Shown: positions 10,660 to 20,300, counted from the stretch's first letter. The stretch: 64,000 nt of DNA from Pseudomonas sp. B21-040 (GCF_024748695.1 NZ_CP087176.1:5449501-5513500), one strand, 5' to 3'. Numbers and translations are program-made. The notes: a model not told the origin generated them from the sequence alone.

Positions 10660-10754
10660 GGTCTCTGGGGTTCCACCCCTATCTCTTGCAAGCCAGCCTC
10701 TTTTTGGTACATTTTCTGTACATATTCCAGTTCGAGAACCGGAGGTGTACAGCG

Positions 10755-12083
10755 ATGCCATTGACCGCCTTGCAAATCAAAGCGTCCAAGCCTGCCGACA
10801 GACCGTTCACCTTGAGTGATAGTTCGGGTCTTGCCCTGCTGGTGAAACCCAACGGCAGCAAGTACTGGCACTTCCGTTACACCTATCAGGGTCGGGCGGC
10901 GCGCATGTCACTTGGCGTGTATCCGCATATCTCCTTGCAGGAAGCTCGTGAACGAGCTGCAGAATGCCGCAACCTACTCAAGCAAGGCACCAACCCCGGC
11001 GCCAAACGCCGCGATGACAAGCTACGACAGCAGGAGGCCGGGCTCAACACCTTCAGGCGAGCCGCGGAGTACTGGTACCAATTCAAAGCGGACTCCGGCC
11101 GCAGCAGCGCGACGCTGAAGAAGATCCGCGACTATCTCGATAAGGATCTACTGCCCGCGCTCGGCGAGAAGCAACTGGAGCTCATCACTCGAAGCGACTG
11201 CGCAAAACTGCAGGCCTGCATCGAAAAACGAGGCGCCTTCAATGTTGCGGACAAGACCAGGACCTGGCTGAAACAGATTTTCAGTCAAGCCATTGCACGT
11301 GGCCTGTGCGAACACAATCCAGCCTCCGAACTCCATGCCATTGCGATAGCTCCACCACCCACTCAACACTACCCACATCTACATGAACACGAACTACCTG
11401 AGTTTCTCCGGGCCTTAAGCAAGACCACCAGTCGGCGACCAGCGAGGATTGCATCATGGATGACAATCCTGACGGCGAGCCGCCCCGGCATGGTTCGCTA
11501 TGCAAAATGGGAAGAGATCGATTTCGAGGAAGGGATATGGACCATCCCGGCCGCACGCATGAAGATGCGCAGAGATTACGTCAGCCCTCTACCTCATCAA
11601 TTGATCGCCATGCTTACCAAACTGAATCAAAGCACTGGACGCAGCCGGTATCTGTTCCCTGGCAATGGTGAAAAGCAGCCAGTCATCAGTGAAAACACGA
11701 TCAACCTGGTGTTTGCCAAGATCGGCTACAAAGGACGACTCGTCAGCCATGGCACTCGTCATACCGCAAGCACGCTGCTCCGCGAACATGGCTGGCTGAA
11801 GGATCATGTCGAAAGCCAGCTGGCTCACGTCGAGGGCGGCATCTCTGGTGAGTACAATCAAGCCCTATACCTGCCGCAACGTCGGATCATGATGCAGTGG
11901 TATGCAGACTATCTCGATGCCCTCAAAGAAGGCATTACAGCCAACCTTCGCGATCAATTTGATACTCGCGTTAATCAGTTCCTCGCTCGCCCTTCTGCAC
12001 CGCCTCTAACAGCATCCCATGCACACAAAGATGATCCTCCCCAAAAGTTGCCTATCGAGACAGAATCAACGGCGACTCAGTGA
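10755..12083 (+). CDS. P4-type tyrosine recombinase (island integrase)
   Basis: A site-specific integrase that would join or excise the island at the tRNA-Leu 3' end. The 442 residues begin MPLTALQIKASKPADRPFTL, the DUF4102 arm-binding domain, with GLALLVKPNGSKYWHFRY. The core-binding domain is near residues 100-190. The catalytic domain contains LTASRPGMV (first Arg), HGTRHTAS (His-x-x-Arg), LAHVEGG, and a C-terminal YNQALYLPQRRIMMQWYADYL with the nucleophile Tyr. The ATG at 10755 follows GGAGGTG by 7 bases; an upstream in-frame ATG at 10686 lacks such support. The gene looks intact. Confidence 0.92.
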   Translation: MPLTALQIKASKPADRPFTLSDSSGLALLVKPNGSKYWHFRYTYQGRAARMSLGVYPHISLQEARERAAECRNLLKQGTNPGAKRRDDKLRQQEAGLNTFRRAAEYWYQFKADSGRSSATLKKIRDYLDKDLLPALGEKQLELITRSDCAKLQACIEKRGAFNVADKTRTWLKQIFSQAIARGLCEHNPASELHAIAIAPPPTQHYPHLHEHELPEFLRALSKTTSRRPARIASWMTILTASRPGMVRYAKWEEIDFEEGIWTIPAARMKMRRDYVSPLPHQLIAMLTKLNQSTGRSRYLFPGNGEKQPVISENTINLVFAKIGYKGRLVSHGTRHTASTLLREHGWLKDHVESQLAHVEGGISGEYNQALYLPQRRIMMQWYADYLDALKEGITANLRDQFDTRVNQFLARPSAPPLTASHAHKDDPPQKLPIETESTATQ

Positions 12084-12195
12084 TCACTTGATGCCTCACG
12101 AATTCGACCCGCTCGACGACAACCTTGCAAAACTACCGTGGCGCATTCCAACACTGGTAAGCCAATGAGATCACCGCAGTCCGCCCTTCCACGCG

Positions 12196-12240
12196 GGTCC
12201 ATCCAAACAGGGCTGCAAAGCCGCCCTGTTTGGATGGACC
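12196..12240. repeat. Perfect 18-bp inverted repeat
   Basis: GGTCCATCCAAACAGGGC (12196-12213) and its exact complement (12223-12240) are separated by 9 bases. There is no T-run on either side. It lies 112 bases past the integrase stop and could stabilise its mRNA or mark a recombination module edge. Confidence 0.7.
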
Positions 12241-12274
12241 TCACTTAAGAAATCTAAAGCCCGCGCAAACTGTC

Positions 12275-12364
12275 TGTGGAAAACCACTGATTTCCACCGG
12301 TGGATAATTTCATCCACCGCCGCAGAACTCCCGAAAATTGGAGTCTTGACCTCAATTATCCACA
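12275..12364. other. Cluster of three DnaA-box-like sequences
   Basis: TTATCCACA at 12356-12364 matches the DnaA consensus exactly. On the other strand TGTGGAAAA (12275-12283) and GGTGGATAA (12299-12307) each differ from it by one base. Three such sites in 90 bases is more than expected by chance, but no replication gene is nearby. Confidence 0.35.
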
Positions 12365-12602
12365 GGCGTAGAAAAGATCGGGCAAAGCGCTGTCGTTGAC
12401 AGCAACCCAGGTAGCCAGAACCTTTAAGGCTACGCCACACCGTGGTGGTTCTCCCAAAGTGCGATGAGCGTCCGGCGGCTCGCACGGTCACAGCGATGTG
12501 ATGGATGCCTACTTTTACCAGCGTGCCCACTGCGGCAACTCATTCCCTTTCATAGCTGCCCTGCAGCAACCTATCCGCTTGGCCATTTCCTTGCGCCAAC
12601 CT

Positions 12603-12637
12603 GCGCCCGTCTCTTTCTCCCGGAAAGAGACGGGCGC
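12603..12637. repeat. Perfect 14-bp hairpin
   Basis: GCGCCCGTCTCTTT pairs exactly with AAAGAGACGGGCGC across CTCCCGG. It lacks a T-run in either direction, and its function is unknown. Confidence 0.65.
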
Positions 12638-13064
12638 TCCTACCGCTGCTGCAGCCCAACTCGTACAAGGCTTTGCGGCATTTCCCCTCGTGACAATCGG
12701 CGTGACAAACACCGAAGTCACCAGCAACAGCGATGCAGATGATGGTGCCGCAGCCCAAGGAATGGACTGCACCTGACTGACAGTCAGGGATGCCCCGGTC
12801 ATCGCCTCACTGCCTTCACCTGACTCAGGATCCCACGGCGCTGGTCTCGTCAGCCAATGCAACCTCCGCCCGCCCACCGGTAACGGTGTTCAGGAGGCCA
12901 GATCATGAGATGCCCAAGCTCCCGGTCGTAAAGAGCCGTCAGTCCCGCGTTAGTGGACAACCCTCACAGGTCGCAGGGGCCTTGATCCCTGATAACACTC
13001 AACATTCTTGGCGGGATGACGTGGGGAAAGTTTTAAAAGTTTTGGCTTCGAGAGGAGTTTGATC

Positions 13065-13306
13065 ATGGCATTGGTCGGTAGACGGGACGGGCGCAATTTT
13101 GGCTATGGCCGACAACTGAGTTATGCCGGGCCGCAGGCCCTCCGCGACCTGTTTGGCGGTGAGCATTACGGCACGGTCAAAGCGCACAGTGATCCCTGGC
13201 AGGCGCTTGTGCGGTGGTGTCGGTCGGAGGATGGGCCAGGGTTCAACGATGCGCGGCAGATTGATCGGCAGATCTTGTTGGACTATCCCGAATCGCGTTT
13301 TGCCAA
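13065..13306 (+). pseudogene. Truncated integrase-domain recombinase, N-terminal remnant
   Basis: The ATG at 13065 follows AGAGGAG by 7-8 bases and opens MALVGRRDGRNFGYGRQLSY, a start I recognise from Pseudomonas integrase-domain proteins with an N-terminal SAM-like DNA-binding region. The match continues through RQIDRQILLDY at residue 74, then breaks off. The frame runs on to 13430 only by reading the antisense of the next gene. The break abuts the stop codon of the minus-strand immunity-like gene (13307), marking a recombination junction. The catalytic domain is absent, so the product would be inactive. Confidence 0.7.
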
Positions 13307-13528
13307 TTATCCGTACATGTATAAAAGGTCATCGATCAGCTCAAGCTCTTGTTGTGTGTACGGCGCTTTTTGGTATCGGCGAATGGCCTCAAGTACCCCT
13401 TTGATAGGCACTTGCCGCGCTGGATCATGAATGACTTCGATCAGCCGACCATAAGCAGGATCTCTTCCCTCTAAGTATTTTTCGGCTAGCTCTGCGAGTG
13501 ATAGACGAGCTTGTAGATCGGTTAGCAT
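13307..13528 (-). CDS. Orphan small protein, probable immunity protein
   Basis: A 73-residue acidic, helical protein beginning MLTDLQARLSLAELAEKYLE. The ATG has GGAG 8 bases upstream. It overlaps the stop codon of a fossil toxin tail (ATGCTAA), the arrangement usual for polymorphic toxin and immunity pairs. It is on the strand opposite to hcp and its neighbours, so it is a separate, older module. I do not recognise the family; immunity is inferred from position. Confidence 0.6.
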   Translation of the reverse strand: MLTDLQARLSLAELAEKYLEGRDPAYGRLIEVIHDPARQVPIKGVLEAIRRYQKAPYTQQELELIDDLLYMYG

Positions 13529-13617
13529 TGGTACTTCTCCGGTCCAGCATTACCTTCAACTACCTTGATGCGAATTGGAAGGTTATGAAATTCTCTTTCT
13601 TCGCACAGTGAGCGCCA
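13522..13617 (-). pseudogene. C-terminal remnant of a lost toxin gene
   Basis: A 31-codon open tail, ending REFHNLPIRIKVVEGNAG then PEKYQC and TAA, runs directly into the immunity-like gene with a 7-base ATGCTAA overlap. An in-frame TGA lies just upstream and no start codon or longer frame exists, so it is the 3' scrap of a larger gene whose body was deleted. The composition resembles the last residues of Rhs- or CdiA-type toxins, but this is too short to assign. Confidence 0.5.
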
Positions 13618-13631
13618 TCATTGGGCCATTG

Positions 13632-13754
13632 TGCGCAAGAAGTTGCGCAGTAGATCGTAATATTCGCGATCCAACTGCCCTGCAAGCCACGTCTTGCAAA
13701 GACTGCAGCCAAGTGCGCAAGAAGTTGCGCAGTGGCGCGCAACTTCTTGCGCAC
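13632..13754. promoter_or_regulatory. Three TGCGCAA-N4-TTGCGCA dyads upstream of hcp
   Basis: Palindromes lie at 13632-13649, 13714-13731 (both TGCGCAA-GAAG-TTGCGCA) and 13737-13752 (GCGCAA-CTTC-TTGCGC). The second and third also form a perfect 18-bp inverted repeat (13713-13730 with 13737-13754). They sit roughly 100-210 bases before the sigma54-type promoter, the usual distance for enhancer-binding activator sites. The regulator is unknown. Confidence 0.55.
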
Positions 13755-13839
13755 TTTCTTCCGATTATGGTTGTAAAAAACTCGCTGAACGGCGAGCCAG
13801 GGCCGGCAGGCCACCGGCGTCTGGGCACTTCACAAAAGC

Positions 13840-13855
13840 TGGCACGCTCCTTGAT
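13840..13855 (+). promoter_or_regulatory. Sigma54 (RpoN) type promoter of hcp
   Basis: TGGCACGCTCCTTGAT matches the -24/-12 consensus TGGCAC-N5-TTGCW except A for C in the -12 element. It lies 65 bases before the hcp start. RpoN control of hcp/vgrG genes is documented in several bacteria. Confidence 0.7.
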
Positions 13856-13920
13856 AAGTCAGGCACCCACCGGGCGATACCGCCTCCCGGGCACCCTAAC
13901 TTTTAGCAAGGAGCACATCC

Positions 13921-14436
13921 ATGGCTACACCAGCGTACATGTCCGTCACTGGCGAGAAACAAGGTCTGATCACTGCCGGCGCGTTCACCGCCGACTCGGT
14001 TGGCAACACCTACCAGGAAGGTCACGAAGACCAGGTCATGGTTCAGGCTTTCAGCCACGACGTGATCATCCCGCGTGACCCACAGTCCGGCCAACCGACC
14101 GGTCAGCGTGTACACAAGCCAGTCGTGATCACCAAGGTCTACGACAAGTCTTCGCCACTGCTGCAAGCGGCTCTGACTTCCGGCGAGCGCATGAGCGAAA
14201 TCGTTATCCAGTGGTACCGCACTTCGGCTCAAGGTACCCAAGAGCACTACTACACCACCAAACTGGAAGACGCGATCATCGTCGCCATCAACAACAAAAT
14301 GCACAACTGCCAGGACCCGTCGAACTCGCACTTCACGCACCTGGAAGAAGTGCAGTTCACCTACCGCAAAATCACCTGGACCCACGAAGTATCCGGTACT
14401 TCGGGTTCCGATGACTGGCGTGTTCCAGTCGCTTAA
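13921..14436 (+). CDS. hcp: Type VI secretion tube protein Hcp
   Basis: Hcp hexamers stack into the inner tube of the T6SS and carry or chaperone effectors. The 171-residue protein starts MATPAYMSVTGEKQGLITAG and contains HDVIIPRD, the tube-interface region, and LEEVQFTYRKITWTHE near the end. An AAGGAG ribosome site precedes the ATG. It heads the island's cargo operon under a sigma54-type promoter. A 12-bp hairpin (14456-14482) separates it from vgrG and could make hcp mRNA more abundant. Confidence 0.95.
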   Translation: MATPAYMSVTGEKQGLITAGAFTADSVGNTYQEGHEDQVMVQAFSHDVIIPRDPQSGQPTGQRVHKPVVITKVYDKSSPLLQAALTSGERMSEIVIQWYRTSAQGTQEHYYTTKLEDAIIVAINNKMHNCQDPSNSHFTHLEEVQFTYRKITWTHEVSGTSGSDDWRVPVA

Positions 14437-14455
14437 TCGCGGCTGACGGTTCCAA

Positions 14456-14482
14456 ACATCGGCCAGCTCTGCTGGTCGATGT
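14456..14482 (+). other. Intercistronic hairpin between hcp and vgrG
   Basis: ACATCGGCCAGC pairs with GCTGGTCGATGT (one G-U pair) across TCT. It lacks a T-run, so it probably acts as an mRNA 3' end stabiliser or partial attenuator. Confidence 0.5.
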
Positions 14483-14568
14483 CATTTGCGCCTTCCAGGA
14501 ATTTTCGCGTCCGTTGATCCGGCTTTCGGGTGTCAACGCGCGCCGCAGCACTGCACGAGGAACAAGGG

Positions 14569-16611
14569 ATGTTCGCGCCGGCCAATCAGACTCACTTTGC
14601 CCTGACTGTTGAAGGTCTGGGAAACGACCTCCAGGTTCTTGCCCTGCAAGGTCGGGAAGCCATCAGCCAGCCTTTTGTGTTTGAGGTGGAGCTGGTCAGT
14701 GAGCAGCCGTCCCTGGACCTCGAAACGCTATTGCACAAACCGGCCTTCTTGCAGCTCTCGCCTGACGGCAGCGGCATTCATGGCCAGATCTACCGCGCCG
14801 CCCAGGGCGATTCCGGCAAACGCCTGACCCGTTACGCCGTGACCCTGCGTCCGCAGCTGTCCTACCTGGCGCACCGCATCAACCAACGCATCTTCCAGAA
14901 CCTCACCGTGCCGAAAATCATCGGCATGGTCCTCGAAGAGCACGGCATCCAGAGCAATACCTACGAATTCAAAGTCGGGGCGATTTATCCCGAGCGCATT
15001 TACTGCGTTCAATACGATGAATCGGACCTGCAGTTCATCCAGCGCCTGTGCGAGGAAGAAGGTATCCATTACCACTTCCAGCACAGCGCCACGGCCCACA
15101 AGCTAGTGTTCGGCGATGACCAGACGGTGTTCCCGAAACTCGCGCCCGTGGCCTATCAGCAAGACTCCGGCATGGTCGCCAACGACCCGGTGATCAAGCG
15201 CTTCGACCTGCGCCTGGAAACCCGCACCAGCCGCACCACCCGCCGCGATTACGACTTCGAAAAACCGCGTCTGAAGCTGGAAAGCGAGAACCGTGGCGAC
15301 GCCCTGCCCGACCTCGAAGACTACGACTACCCCGGCCGCTTCATCGACCGCGAACGCGGCAAGCACCTGGCCAAACGCGCCCTTGAGCGTCACCGCAGCG
15401 ACTTCCAGTTGGCCGAAGGCCGAAGCGATCAGCCGTTGCTGGTCAGCGGCCACTTCCTGGCCCTGACCCAACACCCCAAAGCCAAGTGGAACGACCTGTG
15501 GCTGCTGACTGAAATCCTCCACGAAGGCAAACAGCCGCAAGTGCTGGAAGAGTCGGTAACAAGCAGCACCACCAACCTCAAGGACGATTTCCATCAGGGC
15601 TACCGCAACCGCTTCCAGGCCACCCCCTGGGACGTCCCGAATCGCCCGCCGCTGAACCACCCCAAGCCACGCATCCTCGGCAGCCAAAGCGCCGTGGTCA
15701 CCGGGCCCAAAGGTGAAGAGATCCACTGCGACCAGTACGGCCGCGTCAAAGTGCAACTTCACTGGGACCGCGAAGGCCAGGCTGACGACAAAACCAGCTG
15801 CTGGCTGCGCGTCTCCTCCGCCTGGGCCGGCGCCCACTACGGCGGCATCGCCATCCCGCGCATCGGCATGGAAGTGCTGGTGACCTTCCTTGAAGGCGAC
15901 CCGGATCAACCGCTGATCAGCGGCTGCCTGTACCACAAGGAAAACGTCGTCCCCTACGAGCTGCCGGCGAACAAGACCCGCAGCACCTTCAAGACCCTGA
16001 GTTCCCCAGGTGGCGGCGGTTACAACGAACTGCGCATCGAAGACAAAAAGGGCCAGGAACAAATCTTCCTGCACGCCCAGCGCGACTGGGACGAAAACGT
16101 CGAGCACGACCAGAAGATCCGCGTCGGCCACGAACGCCACGACACCGTCGAGCAGAACAGCTACAGCGAATTCAAGGCCGAAGAACACCACACCGTCTAC
16201 GAAGACCGCAAAGTCGAAACCCGCGCCAACGACCACCTCACCGTGGGTGTAAACCAACACATCAAGATCGGCACCGGCCAGTTCATCGACGCCGGACAGG
16301 AAATCCACCTCAGCAGCGGCATGAAAGTCGTGCTTGAGGCAGGCGCCGAACTGACCCTGATCGGCGGCGGCAGCTTCATCAAGATCGACGCCAGCGGTGT
16401 GACGCTGAGCGGGCCGGTGATCAACATGAATTCCGGGGGGAGTCCGGGCAGCGGCACTGGGGCGGCTCCGCTGATGCCCGGGGCGCTGAAACAGGCGGAT
16501 GCGGATAAGGCGGGGGCGGTTCTGAGCCCGGCGCAGATCAACACCCTGAAACGCAACGCGCCATTCTGTGAAGAGTGCGAGAAGTGCAAGGCAGGTGCTT
16601 GTGCGATCTGA
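14569..16611 (+). CDS. vgrG: Type VI secretion spike protein VgrG
   Basis: A trimeric spike of 680 residues. The gp27-like base covers roughly residues 5-370 (ALTVEGLGNDLQVLALQG, YCVQYDESDLQFIQRLCEEEG). The gp5-like OB fold starts at about 379 (KGEEIHCDQYGRVKVQLHWD). A beta-prism needle follows, with GRNE-like repeats such as VGHERHDTVEQNSYSEF. The tail is Cys-rich, CEECEKCKAGACAI. No catalytic C-terminal extension is present. The ATG at 14569 has GAGG/AAGGG upstream; a GTG at 14530 is also in frame. It overlaps the DUF4123 gene. Confidence 0.94.
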   Translation: MFAPANQTHFALTVEGLGNDLQVLALQGREAISQPFVFEVELVSEQPSLDLETLLHKPAFLQLSPDGSGIHGQIYRAAQGDSGKRLTRYAVTLRPQLSYLAHRINQRIFQNLTVPKIIGMVLEEHGIQSNTYEFKVGAIYPERIYCVQYDESDLQFIQRLCEEEGIHYHFQHSATAHKLVFGDDQTVFPKLAPVAYQQDSGMVANDPVIKRFDLRLETRTSRTTRRDYDFEKPRLKLESENRGDALPDLEDYDYPGRFIDRERGKHLAKRALERHRSDFQLAEGRSDQPLLVSGHFLALTQHPKAKWNDLWLLTEILHEGKQPQVLEESVTSSTTNLKDDFHQGYRNRFQATPWDVPNRPPLNHPKPRILGSQSAVVTGPKGEEIHCDQYGRVKVQLHWDREGQADDKTSCWLRVSSAWAGAHYGGIAIPRIGMEVLVTFLEGDPDQPLISGCLYHKENVVPYELPANKTRSTFKTLSSPGGGGYNELRIEDKKGQEQIFLHAQRDWDENVEHDQKIRVGHERHDTVEQNSYSEFKAEEHHTVYEDRKVETRANDHLTVGVNQHIKIGTGQFIDAGQEIHLSSGMKVVLEAGAELTLIGGGSFIKIDASGVTLSGPVINMNSGGSPGSGTGAAPLMPGALKQADADKAGAVLSPAQINTLKRNAPFCEECEKCKAGACAI

Positions 16612-17341
16612 TCTGTTGACTCCACAGGCTTGGCTGGCTGAACGGCCGTTGCAGACGGGTGAGCGGTTGTACTTGATCGTTAGCGCGGCCAGCGATGCCG
16701 AGCCACTCAAGGCCTTCTACCAGCAAGACATGGCGCCGGAATTGATCCCGATCTGGAGCGGCACGCCTTACGCCGATTGGCAGCCCGTCATGCCCTACCT
16801 CGCCGAGCTGAAACCCAATGCCGGTTTTCTGCAATGGATCGCCGAAACCGATGCTCAGGACTGGGGTTGGCTGGCAGTGTCCACCAGCACGCCGGACGTG
16901 GTGTTCGAGCACCTGCGCAGTTTGACCCAGGTACGCATGCCCGATGGGACCGAAGTGTTTTTCCGGTTCTGGGACGGGCGGCATATTTACCCGATTCTTG
17001 AAGGGCTGGGTGCTGGCGCAGGTGAAGTATTGCCGGTGTTTGACCGCTATCTGATCAATGGCCAGAGCCTGGACGTTGGGCCGAGGGCCGTGCCGCCAGC
17101 GAAGGAATGGCCGTGGTGGGAGGTGCCGCAAAAGTTGCTCGATAGTTTGGCGGAAAAAGACCACACCACCGTCGTCGACAACCTGATGCAGTGGCTGGGA
17201 GAGGACCGCCCGGAACTGTTCTTCGCCTTTCCCGAAAATAACTTGCGCCACAAGGTCGAGCGCTTCGTGCGCCAACAACCCAATACAGAAGATTTGGCAG
17301 AGCGTCTCGCTGCTCAGCTGACAAAGGAAGTCACGTCATGA
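16601..17341 (+). CDS. DUF4123 T6SS effector adaptor
   Basis: DUF4123 proteins are chaperones that load an effector onto a specific VgrG. The 246-residue product matches the family (AWLAERPLQTGERLYLIVSA, FRFWDGRHIYPIL, ELFFAFPENN). The start is uncertain: GTG codons at 16568, 16595 and 16601 are in frame, all overlapping the end of vgrG; I use 16601. Its stop overlaps the RHS start by 4 bases (ATGA). This tight coupling with the RHS toxin names it as the likely client. Confidence 0.88.
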   Translation: MRSDLLTPQAWLAERPLQTGERLYLIVSAASDAEPLKAFYQQDMAPELIPIWSGTPYADWQPVMPYLAELKPNAGFLQWIAETDAQDWGWLAVSTSTPDVVFEHLRSLTQVRMPDGTEVFFRFWDGRHIYPILEGLGAGAGEVLPVFDRYLINGQSLDVGPRAVPPAKEWPWWEVPQKLLDSLAEKDHTTVVDNLMQWLGEDRPELFFAFPENNLRHKVERFVRQQPNTEDLAERLAAQLTKEVTS

Positions 17342-20300
17342 ATACCCCGATCGGTACCTTGGTCCTACACGTGCTGGACGCCAAAACCCCTGACGTGAAC
17401 CTGATTCTCAAAGACTTCAAGAACTGCCTGAGCGATTACAAGGAATGGGCGGACGGCTTCCTGACCGGTTGGGCATTGGATGTCGACCAAACCTTCAAGG
17501 TCGGTAATGAAGTCAGCGTGACCAAACGCAAGACCAAAACCGGCAAGGTCGAGACCTACGCGACCTGCCCTCTGGCGGGCGACTTCACGCTGATCCACAT
17601 GTTCGAATCAGCACGATTCGTACCGATCGGCAACACGCCAGTGAAACTGGAACCCGTCACCAAAGGTACTTTTTACGACGACGTCACTGGCCCCGTCATT
17701 GAAACAACGATCGGCCCGAGCGGCATCAAGGTGATCGATGGCTGCAAGAAAGGCCAGATGTACCGCATTACCTTTTTCCCGAACGTATCCCAAAGCAATG
17801 TCAAAGCACTCTACGACTCCTACCAGGGTGTAATCGGCAATCTAAACGGCTGGTTGCAAAGTGAATGGTCGAGCAAGTTCCAGCCTCAGTGGGCCAGTTA
17901 CTCGGCGGCTGACCGCGCGGGCCGCTCTGTCATTCTGTTAAAACGAGCGATGGATGGTCTGGAAAAGGCGCTGCTCAGGCTGTGGGATGACATCAAAAGC
18001 CTGTTCGAACTACTCGCACACCCAAAGGAAAACCTCGAAAAGCTGCGCAAGTACCTGTCGGATGTCGAGATCGACAAGCTCTATGCCGCGTCCAAGGAGT
18101 CCATTGCTTCGGGTCTGTTGATCCTCAGTGACGAACCACTGATGTTCATTTACGTCTCGGCGATTGTGGCGTGGGTCGGCATGCTGCCGCCGCAAGTCAT
18201 CGTTGACGTGGTGACGGCCATTGCGTCGGAATTCCTGATCAACGTGGTATTGGGTATTTGCCTCACTGGCGGTGCCGGGATCGCCGTGCGGGTGGGGACC
18301 AAAACTCTGTCCACGGTCAAGTCCGGTACGGCGCTCAAATACCTTGAAGAGCTGGCCGCAAAACTGATGAGCCTGAGCGGCAAGCACAGCCTGCCAGCGC
18401 ACGCGGAGGTTTCCAAGCCACTGATTGCCAGTGCCAAAAGCGTGCCGATGAAGCCGACCAAAACGGCGGCGCTCAAAATCGACGAGGCCGCCGCCAACGG
18501 TTCTAAAAGTCAGGTGCCGAAAACCACGGATACGCCGAAGCAGGAAGTGAAAGACGCTTCTTCATTTCCGCGTGGCAAGAAAGACAAACAGACCACCCTC
18601 GCACCAAAGGAAAAGGTCGACGACGCTCCTACTCAGTCAAAAACGCCTGACGACAAAAGCGCCGCCTGTGCCAAGAAAACCTGCACCAATGGTTGCCCGG
18701 TATCGATGGTTACCGGCGAAGAGCTGCTGACCCTGACCGACGGTGAACTCGGTGGTCTGCTGCCCTTCAGCTGGACGCGCCTCTATCGCACCAGCGCCGC
18801 AGAAATCGACTGCGGCCTCGGTTACGGTTGGAGCCACGCCCTGGCGCAACGCGTCGACATCAACGGCGACGAAGTAATCTGGACCGACCACGAAAACCGC
18901 GTCACCACCTTCCCGTTGCCCAGTGTGCAGCGCCCGGCGATCACCAACAGCCTGTCGGAAGCGGCGATTTTCCTTGGTGACGATCCGTCCGAACTGACCC
19001 TCACCCAAGCCGGCGAACACACCCAGTTCTACCACTTCCGCTACAACAGCAAAGGCGCGACGCTGATCGCCATCAGCGACAGCTACGACAACCGCCTGCA
19101 CATCACCCGCGACATTCACGGACGAATCAAACGTGTCGATAACGGTGCCGGTCGCGCCCTCCTCGTGCGTTACGACCGCAAACACATCGTCGCCATCGAT
19201 TACCAGCAGTTCAGCCCGGCGGACAACCTGGAAGATGCCTGGAGCACCGTCCAGACCCTGGTCACCTACGGCTACGACGCCCAGCACCGCCTGATCGAAG
19301 CCAAAAACGCCGCCGGTGAAGCCGAGCGTTATGCCTATAACGACCAGAACGTCATTCTCGAACGGCAACTGGCTGGTGGTGCCAGCTTCTACTGGGATTG
19401 GGAAAAAGAAGGCAAGTCAGCCCGCTGCATCCATCACTGGGCAAGCTTCTCGCAGATGGACGCGCACTACGCTTGGGATGACAAGGGCAGCGTCACGGTT
19501 ACCAACGCTGACGGCAGCGAAGAGGTCTACACACATGACGACCAGGCTCGACTGGTCGCCAAAGTCGACCCGGATGGTGCCGAACACCTGAAGGCCTACG
19601 ATGACAAGGGCCGCCTGATCGCCGAAAAAGACCCACTCGGCGCCGTCACCGAATACCAGTACAACGAAGCCGGTCGACTGGTTGCGGTGATTCCGCCGGA
19701 AGACGCCCCCACCACTTACGAGTACTACCACGGCTACGTCCGTGTGGTGAACCGTGGCCCGGCAAAGTGGACATACTGGCGCAACGATCAGGGCGACATC
19801 ACCGAACAAGTCGACCCGGACGGCAACTCGACCCACTACAGCTACAACCGCCAAGGCCGTCTGCTGGAAATCCGTCACCCGGATGGCAGTCGTCATCAAC
19901 TGGGCTGGAACAACCTCGGCCAACTGCTCGAAGAACAGCTACCGGACGGCGGCCAGCGCAAATATCGCTACGACGCCTTGGGCCGGCAGATCACCCGTCA
20001 GGACGAAAGCGGCGCGATCACCCACTACCAATGGAACGCTGCCAACCGCCTCGCGCAAATCACTTTGCCGGGCGGCGCTACGCGCGCCTTCACCTACAAC
20101 GCCTACGGCAAAGTCACTGCCGAACGCGATGAACTGGGCCGCGTAACCCGCTACGAATACGCCGATAACCTGCACTTGGTCAGTCGTCTCATCAATCCGG
20201 ACGGCAGCCAACTGCGTTATCACTACGACAACTCGCGCCTGCTGCTCAGCGAGATCGAAAACGAACGTGGCGAGCACTATCACCTCGATTACTACCCGAA

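Larger units (their letters stand above)
12084..13064. other. Gene-poor stretch of the island
   Basis: About 980 bases with no coding region that I can support. Open frames here are short, lack ribosome sites and translate to low-complexity sequence. The content is structural: the 18-bp inverted repeat at 12196, the DnaA-like boxes, a second hairpin (12603-12616 with 12624-12637, a perfect 14-bp stem) and a small dyad at 12772-12788. Confidence 0.6.

Noticed and set aside
12091..12168. 25-codon frame just after the integrase, ending in an ATGA overlap with another short frame
   Set aside because: The overlap is suggestive but neither frame has a Shine-Dalgarno sequence and the second runs through an 18-bp perfect hairpin.
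12498..12776. 92-codon plus-strand frame in the island
   Set aside because: No ribosome site; the frame is low in complexity and reads through a 14-bp hairpin, so a coding role is not supported.
13632..13754. Repeated palindromes considered as a CRISPR array
   Set aside because: Only three copies, unequal spacing (65 and 5 bases), one copy differing, and no cas genes. They fit protein-binding sites better.
15103..16710. 535-codon frame on the minus strand across vgrG
   Set aside because: It is the antisense of a well-supported VgrG gene, with Val/Ala/Asp-biased translation and no ribosome site. GC-rich codon bias opens such shadow frames.
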